Below, piece after piece: positions 1 to 11,569 of a stretch of DNA of 64,000 bases. The translations under genes were made by a program, and so were the position numbers. Origin of the DNA: Adiantum capillus-veneris (taxonomy: Eukaryota; Streptophyta; Polypodiopsida; Polypodiales; Pteridaceae); assembly GCA_014529385.2 (NCBI GenBank), contig CM043953.1:66952372-67016371 (forward strand), written 5' to 3'. The first letter of the stretch is position 1. Each line of letters opens with the position of its first letter. The notes beneath the pieces were generated by a model. That model saw only the letters and a list, made by a program, of their open reading frames with translations, was not told where the DNA came from and did not search any database.

Positions 1-850
1 GGTTGTTGTCTCACCTTTGCTACATTAGGGAGTTGAGGGAAAACCTAGTTGTTGTATGTTCTTCTCGGCCTCGAGGGGTTGAGGGCTCAGAGGGCAAGGA
101 TAACAAACTGGTGAGAGAACAAGGGGAACGAGCAAGGAGAGGGTAAGGAGAGCTGATGGGTGAAGGTGCTACGCATCTAGGCGATTGGGGGAGGATGAAA
201 GGGTATGGGTTGTCGCGCACAACTACAAGGTAGCAAGTAGAGGATGCATAGGGTTAACGAGAGGCCTAATGAGCATGCACGGATAATGAGTAGTCTTTGA
301 ACCATTGGGGTATTATATTTTTTATTCCGTTTTTTTTATGAAAAGGTGGTGAATGAAATTGGCAGTAAAGAGACGAGTACAAAGATCCCTCAGGAAGAGA
401 GCAAATAGGCTCGAATTTTCAAAGTTTTCTTCTGGAAAAATTATAAATGGGAATTGTGAATGGGATATTTTTTCCCAATACTGTTTGGGAAAAATGTTTC
501 TCAGTTTAATATCGTGCCGTTTTCAATCGCAAAAATGCCGATTGAGGGCAAGGGGAAAAGGAGATATTCCGCCCCAAAAGAGAAACAAAAAGGGAAAAAA
601 TCCAAAAAAACAACCTAATTTTCTAAAATTTCCTCTTGGCAAATTCAAGGAAAGGAATTTTGTATGTTTGGAAAATTGATTTTTCCCGAACACTGCTGGT
701 GCGTTGAATCTTGACTTTGTGTGAGACATTCGTGTGAAATCGACCTTATTTGATTAAATCTCATTCTCTCACACTTCCGAATAAGTACCAAATTTAGAAG
801 CGTGTGGTCTCATAGAGCATCTTCACCGGAGCTGTGTTATTGCAAGTTGC
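1..850. other. spacer, no gene recognised
   Basis: Short open frames occur on both strands but none has a recognisable domain. The right end, just before the gene at 888, contains a pyrimidine-rich CT tract (about 851-880), common in plant 5' leaders. I see no repeat family here. Confidence 0.5.
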
Positions 851-887
851 AACCTCTCTCTCTCCCTCTCTCTCTCTCTCGTTCTCA

Positions 888-1574
888 ATGGGAAATTGCG
901 CTTCAGGCAGTCTGTCAAGAGAGCTTGAGCATCACTTCAGCGACGAGAAGGAGCAGGAGACGTCGACGGTGGTCTATTCCACCATTTTCAGGAAAGAGCC
1001 CCTTCCCCCAAGTCATGTCGAGCTTCAATCCAGCCATGTCCATAGCTGTGCGCCTGCTTTTAATCCCTCCTCTGGTGGCCCTCTTCTTGCCAACCTGGAT
1101 TCAGTGAAGCAAAGCTTCTCTAAACCCATGAATTTGGTGCTTGCTGCCCCAAGAGAAGAAGACGGCATAATTAGTTCTGCTCAATCACCGGCCCCAAGCC
1201 CATCAAAAACAAAACTGGCAAAGAAGGTAAGCTTCGCTGAAAATCTGGTGCAAACTCCCTCTTCTCCTGGGGAAGCTCGGAAGCATGATTCTTGCATTTC
1301 TGGGGAGGATATGAGGTCTCAAAGAGAGGGGCTAATTATAGAGAACCTATCTTCCGGCTCACTAGTAGAAGAGGGAAAACTATCCCATAATAGTACATTG
1401 AAGAAGGAGGTGGGTGCAGGAAAGGTGAGAGTGAAGGTGGTTATTTCCAAGAAGCAGCTCTCAGAGCTTCTCTTGTCCTCGACATCATCAGTAGTGGCCG
1501 GAAAGGAAGTTGGACATGCTTTTGTGCAGAAGATGGTAGCTGCCACTCTTCTGCCCCAGCTAATTGCAACATGA
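888..1574 (+). CDS. MGNC-type small plant protein, probably acylated and membrane-anchored
   Basis: This is an uninterrupted 228-aa frame, and the only convincing host gene in the window. The frame is open upstream to a GTG at 834, but I chose the ATG at 888 because it gives an MGNCASGS N-terminus: Gly2 is the N-myristoylation position and Cys4 a likely palmitoylation site. The middle is Ser/Pro-rich and low in predicted structure, with a basic KLAKKVSF stretch near residue 108. The C-terminus has a compact VRVKVVISKKQLSELL segment (residues 180-195). Plant MGNC-type small proteins share this combination of acylated start and C-terminal VRVKVV(I/V)-K-x-L-x-E-LL motif; members are mostly uncharacterised and stress-responsive. 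No intron is needed. A polypyrimidine leader lies directly upstream. No transmembrane segment is seen. Function beyond plasma-membrane association is not known. Confidence 0.72.
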   Translation: MGNCASGSLSRELEHHFSDEKEQETSTVVYSTIFRKEPLPPSHVELQSSHVHSCAPAFNPSSGGPLLANLDSVKQSFSKPMNLVLAAPREEDGIISSAQSPAPSPSKTKLAKKVSFAENLVQTPSSPGEARKHDSCISGEDMRSQREGLIIENLSSGSLVEEGKLSHNSTLKKEVGAGKVRVKVVISKKQLSELLLSSTSSVVAGKEVGHAFVQKMVAATLLPQLIAT

Positions 1575-2738
1575 GCCCAAGAAAAATACTCTGCTAAAGT
1601 GGCCAACCTTGGAGTTCCTCTCATTCTTGTGTCTACGAGGGCCCATTTATTACACCATTCGGATGCCCCTCATGAAACTATCACTGAGGAGGATCAAGGC
1701 TTATGCTAAATTTGTTCTAATTGGAGTCAAATTATAGGCTCTTGATTACCCTAATTTTGGACCAAAGGTGAGCATGGTAAGAGAACCAATCACATCCTTT
1801 CTGTACATGTTTTCCACCATGTAAATACTAAGGAACTCGTTTGCATTTTAAGTAGTAGTACATCTTCTATTACACACATGATGTAGAAATCTTCTTTTCT
1901 CTTTAAAAGAGCATGGCAAGTCTTTGTATATTTCAAAGAGAGTCTCTAGAGCTCAAAGTTTCTGAGAGTTCTTTGACTACCTATTGGCTCTACTTTAAAC
2001 TTATGAGCTTAAGCGCCTCGCCCCCGACGGGTCTCGTTCGCTCTTACAAGGGGTCATTCCTATACAATTTTTCAATCTCAAACATATGAGTATGTGTGTA
2101 TGTACCTAAGTGTGTATATAAATATGTGTGTGCGCATGTGTGTCACACACACAAACACACACACACACACACTCACACACAAACTTGGGTAACATTTTAA
2201 ATTTTCTTATGGATGTACCAATTATTAGTTTCTCTTGCTATATTCTACTACAAATTGCGGCAACATGGGTGACATACATCCTATCAAAAGAGCACATATC
2301 AAGTCACTTTTGTTAAATATGCCCTATTTTACCCTTCTTGCCCAATGCTTGGTCTATTTAATGCATTCTGGAAGATCACCCAAAGGTATACCCAAAGGTA
2401 TATCCCAAGAAAGGAGGGTATGAAGCCCCTAACCTCTCTATGTATGCACACGATTCCCTCATCCTTGCTCATCATCCTTTTGGGCCCTAGGTGAAGACAA
2501 TCAAAGTTATCACATGGGATACAAACTTTGCCATCTGTCTTAGATCCTTGCAAGAAATACATTGATATCAACATGCATACTTGGGCATTGGAATAGGTAG
2601 GAGAGGTAGATGAATTCCATGGGTTAGCTTATGTTTTCATAATCAAAAGTTGTAGTGTAGCTGCCAAGCTAGCTAGGTAGGAAGGGATAGAGAAAGAGAG
2701 CTCTACATCTTGCTCAACAGAGATAGAGAAAGAGAGCC

Positions 2739-2888
2739 TTGCAAGTTAATATGCACTTGGCATGTTAGAGAGAGAGAGAGAGAGATCCTAGTTGAAAGCC
2801 CCTCAACGGCCATCAATAGCACCATCTCAATCCTTGAAGCCATCGTGAGCAGCTTTATCTTTGCCTCAACACCATTATTAACTTGCAA
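2739..2888. repeat. inverted repeat, possible small MITE or hairpin
   Basis: TTGCAAGTTAATA at 2739-2751 is matched by its exact reverse complement at 2876-2888, leaving a 124-bp loop. Purine (GA) runs flank the left arm and pyrimidine (CT) runs flank the right arm, so the pairing extends imperfectly outward. No target duplication was identified, so calling it a MITE is inference. Confidence 0.4.
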
Positions 2889-3326
2889 ATCTGAATGTCT
2901 CTCTCTCTCTCTCTCTCTCTCAGCTGCAGCATAGGGGAAGGGTCGTTCTCATAACCTGAGTTACAATTGCACACGGGGCCATTAATTTATAGCTCTCTGT
3001 TTAAAATCTCTCTCCTAAACAATAGCTTAGTTCACAAAACCGATAATAGAAAAGATTTGCTAAGGCCTTGTGTGCAGGAGAAAATGGTAGGAGCAATTTT
3101 GTGTACCAAAGGTCTATCCATATATGTTGGACAACCCTTGGGCACGTGTATATGTAGCTTGCTATCAACATGAGAAAAGTATCTACATGACGACGATGAC
3201 AATGACTTGCAAATATAGCTTGCACCGGCTCGCCTGAAGTGGGACTCCTATTGCAGTAGCTTTCGTTGAGCTGCAATTTGGTGGCCGCGGGATGCGTGCA
3301 ACCTTATACTCCAGAGTAGCATACGG

Positions 3327-3328
<2 letters not shown>

Positions 3329-3393
<65 letters not shown>
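3329..3393. repeat. (GA)n microsatellite
   Basis: Uninterrupted GA dinucleotide tract of about 64 bases. Open frames called across it on the minus strand are Ser-Leu repeats and not genes. Confidence 0.95.
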
Positions 3394-3398
<5 letters not shown>

Positions 3399-4227
3399 GC
3401 AAGTGTACATGGACATAGAAGTAGTTCATGTGTGAGCAAGAGCTTGCCTCACCTCTCTCGCTCTCTCTCTCTCTCGGCCTGTTCATCTTCTACCAAGCCT
3501 CTGGTTGCATGTTCGCCTCCCACCGACCCTCTAAGCTCTTGGGTCTCAGCACATTCTTGACGTCTTTGGCTCACATTCTCCACCAGCCACGTGTCTTGCC
3601 TGAGTTTTGGATTCCATAATAGAGCATAATAGATGAGCCACTATAACCAGAATATTTAATGACCATGCAATGGTATCTTGTAGACATAGTACCTCAGCAA
3701 AGGTCTCCAAGTATGGCCATACATCAAATCATGAAATCCACTGTTGCAAAATGCCTTTCTCACTTCTGAATAGAACTCATCTAATTTGTGGAAATTGTCA
3801 AACTACCCTTCAAATTTCAAGCATTCCCAAAATACCCTTGTATACATGTTGGTTGGATTGTTCAAGATTTTCTAATCTTTATTCCTTTTTGAAATTTGAG
3901 ATCCGTTTTTGAGTCCTTAGCATATAATTTGTCACAAATTACCTCACAAAAAAGGCAACTATGTCTAAAAATAATGAAGCAATTCATCTCCAAAACCCAG
4001 ATAACCAACTCAAATTCTAGTTTTAGCATCTTGTCTGATAGACAATCAGTCTTCTTATAAAAATCTGCAAAATATTTTATTTTTGGAGAAATTTACTCTC
4101 ACAACCAAGGGTATTTTGGGAATTTTGAAGGGAATTTTGGGAGTTTATGACAAAATATTGGGTATTTTGGAAATTTGAGAGGTATTTTGGTGTTTTTCCC
4201 ATTTTTCTATAATATAATTGCATGTTG

Positions 4228-4230
<3 letters not shown>

Positions 4231-4289
<59 letters not shown>
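4231..4289. repeat. (CT)n microsatellite
   Basis: Uninterrupted TC/CT tract directly abutting the left end of SINE copy A. Confidence 0.95.
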
Positions 4290-4290
<1 letters not shown>

Positions 4291-4293
<3 letters not shown>

Positions 4294-4475
4294 ATCACCC
4301 AAGTGTGGTAAATTGGTTATGCAATTTCCCTATTGAATAACATGTCTTGAGTTCAACTCTCCTCGTCGGCTAGATCTGTAAGGTCTCTTGGGATAGTTTC
4401 CTACAATGTTAAAACTCTCTTCTTCTCATTTGTGTGTGTGTGGGTGTGTGTGTGTGTGCGCGTGCGCGTGCGCTA
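4291..4475 (+). mobile_element. tRNA-derived SINE, copy A
   Basis: The copy begins TCTATCACCCAAGTG and carries a box A-like TGGTAAATTGG followed about 35 bp later by a box B-like AGTTCAACTCT, the spacing of an internal RNA polymerase III promoter. The body ends near CTCTCTTCTTCTC and runs into a (TG)n/(GC)-rich simple tail. A second copy with the same order starts at 4503. Box identity and family assignment are by eye; no parent tRNA was identified. Confidence 0.6.
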
Positions 4476-4502
4476 ATAAAAAAAGGAAAATGGTTTAACC
4501 TT

Positions 4503-4590
4503 TCTATCACCCAAGTGTGGTAGATTGGTTATGGCATTTCCCTCTTGAATAACAGGTCTTGAGTTCATCTCTCCTCATAGGCTACATCTT
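4503..4590 (+). mobile_element. tRNA-derived SINE, copy B, left part
   Basis: This has the same head and box A/box B-like motifs as copy A (TGGTAGATTGG, AGTTCATCTCT). It stops at the TAAGG target site of the LTR element inserted at 4596. The missing right part resumes at 6594 with the same sequence that follows TAAGG in copy A, so the two pieces were once one SINE. Confidence 0.65.
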
Positions 4591-4595
4591 TAAGG

Positions 4596-4862
4596 TGTTG
4601 GGTCCAAGCCCTTGTCGGCCAGCCCGTGGGAAAGCCTCTCAAAAGCATGCAGACAGTCCAGTTAAAGTATAGTTTTGCATGGCACTTTTTCTTTATATTG
4701 TAAGGGTTTTCACAAGAAATAGATACACAAAAACAATAGCGTGAGTTTTTCCAAGCTGTGTCGAACTGCTCTCTCCTTCTCGTATACTCTCTTGCTGCAG
4801 CTTCCTCTCCCGCCATGGCTTGCATGAGATGGCATCCACCATAGCTAGCCCTCGTTCCAACA
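4596..4862 (+). repeat. 5' LTR of compact element
   Basis: Starts TGTTGGGTCC and ends GTTCCAACA. It matches 6327-6593 over its full length with about four substitutions. Confidence 0.9.
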
Positions 4863-4864
4863 AC

Positions 4865-4876
4865 TGGTATTAGAGC
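4865..4876 (+). other. primer-binding site, initiator tRNA-Met type
   Basis: TGGTATTAGAGC, 3 bp inside the left LTR. The usual plant site is TGGTATCAGAGC, so there is one mismatch. Confidence 0.8.
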
Positions 4877-5304
4877 TTCGGTGCTCCTTCGGCGCTGGCT
4901 TCTCAAGACGCCCACAGGCGGTGCCTCTACAACTACCGGGTGCACATCCAAACACAGTAGCAAGGAGAGACTCTGCCGGTTACGGTACGCAGTCATAGCA
5001 CAGTGTTTCGAAACGTAGGAGCTCGTAGGTGCTGGTGCCTTGGCAGTTGCCTTTCAAAACACTGGCTTTGTTGCACTGTCGAGAGCAGACCCCGATTGTG
5101 GTTGCAACGGCAAGCCAGCTAATCAAAACGCAGGGTCCTAGGCGGGCAAGACTTCGTTGGCTGCTGCATCTCAAGACGCAAGAGAAGGAGGCGGAGATAG
5201 ATGCAGAGCTAAGCTTATCAAGGCCAAGCTGTGTCGGTTTTCGGTGCTTCAGATAACCTCCCAAGCAGCGCTGACCTGTAGCAATCTAAGCAAAGCCATC
5301 TGCA

Positions 5305-5898
5305 ATGTTTGGGATGGTGATGAACCTTGATCATCTTCTCTCTGCAAAGCTCGCCATCGTCTGTTTCGGCTGCTACAGACAATGTGCTTCTTTTTTGGTA
5401 ATGTTTTATTGTGATTTTCACACTGAAAACAAAGTGGCCACCCAATTACTATTTCAAGCAAGGCACTATTCCCACCTTGAGCATCCTCGACCCTGCAATA
5501 CGGCACTCAGCATTAATAACCGGATGCTCGTCAATGCTCATAGTCTCTTAGCAGATCGAATTTCCAAATTGTGGAAGGCAAGCTACCTGCGTATTAAAAA
5601 AATGCAGCTATTGGAGATTTTGTTGGTGACAACGGAGAAGTTAAACAAAGCTTTGGGCCTTGTCAACCACGGTGGTTATCAAGAGCTATATGGTACTGGA
5701 GAACTAGATCGGACAGAGAATAGCTCGATGGAGATTGATCCAATACTACATGTTGATTTGGAGAAGATGAAAAACACCCATAAACCAACAGTTTGCTTCG
5801 AGAACCAAGAGGTACTTCAACAGATGATGAACATCAAGATCTCCTTCGAGATTGCACTACAAGTTTTCACAAATTATTTTACCACTTTAGTGTCATAG
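5305..5898 (+). CDS. unknown ORF inside compact LTR element
   Basis: A 197-aa open frame with ATG start lies in the interior of the 4596-6593 element. I recognise no domain, zinc knuckle, protease motif or RT motif. It could be a captured host fragment, a diverged gag remnant, or chance. No intact family homologue is visible in this window, so coding status is uncertain. Confidence 0.25.
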   Translation: MFGMVMNLDHLLSAKLAIVCFGCYRQCASFLVMFYCDFHTENKVATQLLFQARHYSHLEHPRPCNTALSINNRMLVNAHSLLADRISKLWKASYLRIKKMQLLEILLVTTEKLNKALGLVNHGGYQELYGTGELDRTENSSMEIDPILHVDLEKMKNTHKPTVCFENQEVLQQMMNIKISFEIALQVFTNYFTTLVS

Positions 5899-6313
5899 AT
5901 TTGCTAGCTTTTGTCTATTGTTCAAACAAACATACATTTTTCAGTCAAAGCCTTGTTTTCAGTCATTGTCATGCTTGTCAGCTTTCATCATATGAAAAAA
6001 TTTGTACGGGATATAGACACTGCCATCCATAAATGGTAAGACCTCCCATTTTATCAGTTCTCAGCCCATTTTTGCACACTCATGAGGTTACTGGGTACAC
6101 CATAAACCCAAGGTTTGGCAGTGAACCAAAAACTCCAATACTTTTGGTAGCTAATGTTTTGACCTACACCCTATCTGTTCAAGGGGGGGTTACTGATCTA
6201 GCACCAGGTTATGGATAAACCAAAAATCCTTGGTTGTGATAGAACCTAAAACTCCCGGTTGCCGAGTATACCAAAAACTCGAGGTATCATGAGAGGGTCT
6301 GTCCAGTTCGGGC

Positions 6314-6326
6314 TTGAGGGGGGGAT
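6314..6326 (+). other. polypurine tract
   Basis: The purine-rich run GAGGGGGGGA directly precedes the 3' LTR start at 6327, the usual position of the plus-strand primer. Confidence 0.75.
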
Positions 6327-6593
6327 TGTTGGGTCCAAGCCCTTGTCGGCCAGCCCGTGGGAAAGCCTCTTAAAAGCATGCAGACAGTCGAGTTAAAGTA
6401 TAGTTTTGCATGGCACTTTTTCTTTATATTGTAAGGGTTTTCACAAGAAATAGATACACAAGAACAATAGCGTGAGTTTTTCCAAGCTGTGTCGAACTGC
6501 TCTCTCCTTCTCGTATACTCTCTTGCTGCAGCTTCCTCTCCCGCCATGGCGTGCATGAGATGGCATCCACCATAGCTAGCCCTCGTTCCAACA
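6327..6593 (+). repeat. 3' LTR of compact element
   Basis: Same length and termini as the LTR at 4596-4862; it is followed by the TAAGG duplication at 6594. Confidence 0.9.
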
Positions 6594-6653
6594 TAAGGTC
6601 TCTTGGGATAGTTTCCTACGACGTTAAAACTCTCTTCTTCTTCTTCTTCTTCT

Positions 6654-6690
<37 letters not shown>
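6594..6690 (+). mobile_element. tRNA-derived SINE, copy B, right part
   Basis: Continues the SINE interrupted at 4590 (AAGGTCTCTTGGGATAG...), matching copy A after its TAAGG. It ends in a (CTT)n then (CT)n simple tail at about 6640-6690. Confidence 0.6.
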
Positions 6691-6692
<2 letters not shown>

Positions 6693-6715
6693 CCACTGTT
6701 GTATCGTGTGTGCAC

Positions 6716-8581
6716 TGACTATAGTTGGAAGCTCCCACTATCCTCACTGTAACTTTACAGGTTTCCATTCCTGCTACTTGTTGATGCTTCGGCTTCCCCT
6801 TCTTGTCGACACACCTTCTTAGGGCTGGAGATGGGATGGACTACCACCTGGCAGCCTGAATCTTGTCCCCCATAATAGAGTAGAGTAGATTCATTAATTA
6901 AAATTCTCTTGCACTATTCTTGCAAAAGCATAACAGCTACTTCCTGACTCATTCCCACGCACACACGATAGTCCCTTAATGATCGACATTTTCCTCATCT
7001 GCACACAAACGATGTTCGTATGCTAGTTTTGGCAACCCAATAGAGCTGAAATAATTTTGCTTCTTTTTAACACGTAATGAAAGAAGGCATTTGAAACCAC
7101 ATCCTAGCTATCACAATCCGATGAATGAAAAGAAACACAGATTCGATTGGCAGCGAAATTTTTTGTTATCAAAACTAGCCTTGCAAATACAATTGATAAA
7201 AACTCCAAAACAGTTCCTGGCAGTTGCTATTGCGGTTGCAGAATTCAAAGCAAAAAAGCATGAGATTACAATTGAAGTTTTTCAAGCAGAAACTACTCAA
7301 GCAAAAAAAACAGGCTCATTTTGCTGGCACAAATGCAAGAATCATTCTATTCATTTTCAAACTGTGGTTTACATCATTATTCATACAGATTATACACTTT
7401 GGTTGTCGAGCACATTACAAGGCTTCAAAAACTGAAGGAAAAAAACATCAGCTTCAGGCTTCAATGTTTGAACCCAAAAAAGATCTTGCTACTGGCCATA
7501 TATACAGAGGAAAAGCCAGATCATGTATTGTCAGCCTTGTTGAGCAGATTTGGGAACCTGCATGTGGGGGTGTAGGCCAGGTGGCCGTGGGAAACCACCC
7601 TTACTCACATTTTCTTCCTAATCAATATAGGGAGAGAAAGTGAGAGAGTTGACTACTCTCTCACTTTCCTCTCCACTAACCCAACTCTCTCTACAACTTT
7701 TTCTTCCGTGATTCTCTTGCATCCTTCCCTCTTTAGCACACTCCGCACACGCGCACTCCGACCACATCAATTGGCATCAAAGCATAGGTGGGAACGACAA
7801 TGGTGGCGGTTGCAGATCCTGAAGCTTGGAGCACGGGAGAGAGCTCAGCTTTAACCCTTTGAATACTTACTGCCATGACTCTATTGGTTGGTTTTGATCC
7901 ATTTGCATTCTCGCCCTTTGAACTACCTCCATTGGAATCCTCTACCCTCCTCACTCTCCTCCTCTTTGGAACAACACCTTCATGCACATCAGGCCTAGCT
8001 CGGGATTTGGATTTCAACCGCACTATCTTGCCTACCTACAAGGAACCCGCAATGCTGCAACACATTAACACAAAAATTCCACGTATAACAATCATCAGGA
8101 CTAACATACTAGAAAAAAACCCCCCATTCTTGCATTAGACCATGAGGCATCTTATACTCACATCGAATGAGGTTATCAGCCATTACCAACAAACAAACAC
8201 ATAGTATTAAAAGAGCCTTTTATAATGATGCACAAACAAAACGTCACACACACACACACGCAAATTACTCCGTGGGGATCAAATACCATCAATGTCTCTG
8301 TTCACTTCAAAGACAAATAATAAACAACCACGAAACATCTAATGGGTGCGCAAGATCAGGTTTGTTAAGTTTCTACCATCCAGTGTTTCTATCAAATAAA
8401 GTACATGCATAGCACACAATCACAATCCATTTACCTCTCTATATGTCTTGCAGTCATGGGCAGGTCATCGTCAGGGTTGTACACACCGAAAGAAGCTTGG
8501 ACACATGCCAAATAAACACCCTTTGCTGCCGTCTAGGTCGCTTTCGTTGTCCCCTAATTTTCCCACCTCCTTGCAATGCAT
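6716..8581. other. spacer with possible LTR remnant
   Basis: No recognised gene. TGGCATCAAAGC at 7772-7783 resembles an initiator tRNA-Met primer site (10 of 12) and is preceded by a pyrimidine-rich stretch ending ...CACATCA, as at an LTR end. No second LTR was found. Open frames at 7091-7643 and 7733-8023 show no domain. Confidence 0.4.
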
Positions 8582-9620
8582 TGTCATTCTCTAACACATG
8601 TGTAATGTGAAAATAAAATAATCTACATCACTCTTAATTTTTTGATGTGTGGGACCAAATGCTACAATGTACATAGTGTGATATACGCAAAACCGGATGT
8701 CGTGGTTGCAGGCATGTTCATACCTAGTTTGGCAGCACCATGAGGCCGAGGACGTGGCATCGTTGCTTGTTTTAACATGTTAAAGCATACCTAATTTGAT
8801 TTAGGAATGTAAAAATGTCAAGTGTTTTGAAGTGGCACGCTCGTTTTGCCTAGAAAGTTCAATGCGAACGATCTTGACTAAAAATAGCAGGTTTTGTACA
8901 CATGCATAAAATACGTGTCCAAAAGTGCTTACCAAGTGGGAAAATAAGTTTCATCATTAAATTTGAGTTAAAGAGGAATTTTCCTGAAGTGTAGGGATTT
9001 TTTCGAGCTCATTTGGGCATTTTACAGACAAAAAGGGGCATTTTTGGGCAAAAATGGCCATAAAATGATCAAAATAGCGTAGTAAAAGCACAAAATGGCT
9101 GAAAATTCCACATCAACTATAGTGCTGTCATTGCTCAAGTTGAGAAGGAACTTTTAGAGCAAAGAAGGAGCTCATTTGGGCATATAAGCAAGGAGATACA
9201 ATCATTCGAATCCAGGGTGCTAGTGTAGTCCTGTGCTACTTCCAATACGTGTTCAAGGCTGTGAGGCCTCTAATTAGGGTTTCCCCTCCTCAAATAACTA
9301 CTCGGGATTCTCCAATGAAGTTTTAAAGCTTCCATGAAATGGTAATAATGAAGAATGGAAGCGTCAATTTAGGGTTTTCAACAATTTGAAAGAGCGTTGC
9401 ATGTGTGCCATTGGGAGCGAGGCTACACATAATCTTCACACGCACAAGAGTTTTAAGTTAATCTTGGTTATTTTTCAAAGTGCAGATTTCATGACTGGAG
9501 TTTTGTTCTTTTTGAGTGTGTTTTTAGTTTCAAATCATCTACGACTTGCTTGACTTTGCTGTGAACTCTCATAGTCAGAGGCCTGACGCTTTTCTAGCCA
9601 CACTGCGCACTTCTTGGCAC
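8582..9620 (+). repeat. 5' LTR of decayed gypsy element (right edge approximate)
   Basis: Starts TGTCATTCTC; the first ~580 bp align with 15559-16160. The right edge is placed by a possible primer-binding region near 9620 and is uncertain. Confidence 0.6.
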
Positions 9621-9772
9621 ATTTTTGGTGATCCCAACACAAAATAGCCTAGTGTGAGGATTCAAAAGATTTGTTAAAGGTTTCAAAACAAATATTTAAA
9701 GCTACGGATCAACAAGAGCAACATGGGGTGCGGTTAGATCTTGTCACAACACAAATGTTTTAAGCCTTTGTA

Positions 9773-11103
9773 GTGTTTATGCAACAACAACAAGCTGTTG
9801 AAAAAAGGGATCTTTCCTCAACCAAAGTTCTTCAATCAGTGGTGAAGAAATTGGACCAATTTAATCATAAAGATGTAACAAAATATCTTTATGGGTATGT
9901 TAAGGAGAGGGAGCTGCATCGAGTGCCCGAAGCAGATATGGTACAAAGTTTTGAGCTAGCTGTGGTTCCTAAGGTCAAAGAGCATGTAAGGGGAATTAGA
10001 AATGATCATGGGGGAACTTGGAAAGCATTCAAATTAGCCTTGAAAGAATATTTTTTCATGTAGGACTCCGAAAGGGTAACAAAGAGGACCTTTTAGAGTG
10101 GGTAGTTTGGCCAAAAGAGGGGATTTCACCTACCAAACTGCTAAGGGAATTTGAACACCGATATGATCAATTGTCAAGGAATAAAAATGCTACCCCAAAC
10201 TTAGAGAATACAGAGCTCTTTTTGTAGAGTGCAGGGAAAGAGATTTCAAGAGAAGTTAGAGTTGATACTTCAGGATAAGGATGCAGAACATGGCTTGAAG
10301 GCTGATTGGAAGGAGGTTGAAGATGCAAATTCACTACTAGACAAGCGACAATGATGAAGAGACAAGTTGATAGTCAACCCTACTCAAGCTCCAATCATTC
10401 GTGAGAGTCCCATAAAGCATGTAATTGTGGTTCCAAAGAGTGACAAGTCCATCCTATATGATATTGTTAAAGGAATGCAAGAGCTAAGGTTAAAGCTTAC
10501 AAGGCTCGAAGAAAAGGGGCAACCTTCAGGTAAATCTATAGGCACATGGTGTGATAGTACTAACCATGCAATGAGGGATTGTGAAAGTTTTGAAGATGAT
10601 TTGATGAAGGATCTTGTTTTCTTTAAAGATGGTAAGATTCACTTAAGTGAAACAGGTAAGCTCTTTGGGGACAAACTTGTGGAAAAAGTGGGATGAAGAA
10701 GCTAGTTGAGGACATGACTACTAGCCACGCCATCTTGATGGTTGAGGCAGTTGTCTATGGATTGAAGGTGGAGACTATAAGAAAGAAAAGATTAGTCAAG
10801 GTTGGAGAAGAGGAATCTAATGGCAGTGGAGAGCTATGGACCTATGCTATAGAATCTACTATGAAGGGTAAAATGACTACAGAGGTTTTACATGAAGCTG
10901 GAGACTGCATCTCGCTAGAAACAGGTTGGAACAACCCTATAGATTCTTTGTCAGTGCATGTGTACATTTCCAAATTTCAAGCCAATGAGGCTTTTGTTGA
11001 AGAGAAATGCAGGCATGAGAATGGGGATGAAGGGCCTTCAAAAAGGGCCACGAGGAGTGGAGGCAAAAATGACCGAGTGCCTCCTAGATCAAGTTCTCCA
11101 TAA
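9773..11103 (+). pseudogene. gypsy gag remnant
   Basis: Successive open pieces at 9773-10063, 10018-10227, 10367-10696 and 10693-11103 are in shifted frames. The second resembles the retrotransposon gag region (LLREFEHRYDQLS near its end). The third contains a partial zinc-knuckle-like CDSTNHAMRDC. Frame changes at about 10050, 10230 and 10690 show that it is not functional. Confidence 0.6.
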
Positions 11104-11569
11104 CAAATGCCTATCCTTATAGCGCCTATATAGGAGGCCTCTAAAGAGAAGAAGGAAGCAACGGAATCCAAAGCAAAGGGTCCGGCCTACAAACTCCAGT
11201 CCAATATAGAGGCAGCAACGGATGTCAAAAAGGTCTTGGAAGAGAGGATTTTGAATAGTAAGGTGGAATTTACCTTGGGTGAGGTCCTTGGCATAGCAAA
11301 GCGGGAGTTCCACAAAAAAATAATTGATATTATAAAGAGAAAGCAATAGTCTCTTATTGAATCTATCCATGTACAGGGTCAAGGACTTTAAATGTACAAG
11401 GTGTACAGGTGTATGGCGAGCAAGATGAAGAAACTGTTGCTGGATGCTGCATGTCTAGGGAGGAGTAAAAAACGTTCGCTTCTTAGATGATGAAGATGAA
11501 GTCAAGAAGTTACTGGTTGAAGATTCATTGCGCAAGGGAAACTACTGAAACCTTGGAAAAAGTGGGAGA

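Larger units (their letters stand above)
1575..4230. other. microsatellite-rich spacer
   Basis: No coding frame here is supported; open frames over the (GA)n/(CT)n runs are translation artefacts (Ser-Leu or Arg-Glu repeats). It contains a (CA)n run at about 2143-2182, an inverted repeat (2739-2751 with 2876-2888), (CT) runs near 2898-2922, and a long (GA)n at 3329-3393. Confidence 0.6.
4596..6593 (+). mobile_element. compact non-autonomous LTR retroelement (TRIM/LARD-like)
   Basis: Two direct LTRs (4596-4862 and 6327-6593, each 267 bp, TGTTGGG...CCAACA) flank a 1464-bp interior. Perfect 5-bp target duplications TAAGG lie at 4591-4595 and 6594-6598. A primer-binding site TGGTATTAGAGC, one mismatch from the usual initiator tRNA-Met primer site, starts 3 bp after the left LTR, and a purine tract precedes the right LTR. 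By eye the LTRs differ at about four positions, suggesting a fairly recent insertion. No gag, protease, RT or integrase motif is present, so it must have been mobilised by another element's proteins. The interior holds one 197-aa frame of unknown nature. Confidence 0.88.

Noticed and set aside
353-679. 108-aa plus-strand frame as a host gene
   Set aside because: Lys-rich, no domain, and overlapped by an equally long antisense frame; no promoter or homology support.
3183-3486. Overlapping minus-strand frames with long Ser-Leu runs
   Set aside because: They are translations of the (GA)n microsatellite at 3329-3393; they have no other protein feature.
7563-7783. Solo LTR with initiator-tRNA-like primer site
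   Set aside because: The primer-like motif has two mismatches and no second LTR or target duplication was found; left as a note only.
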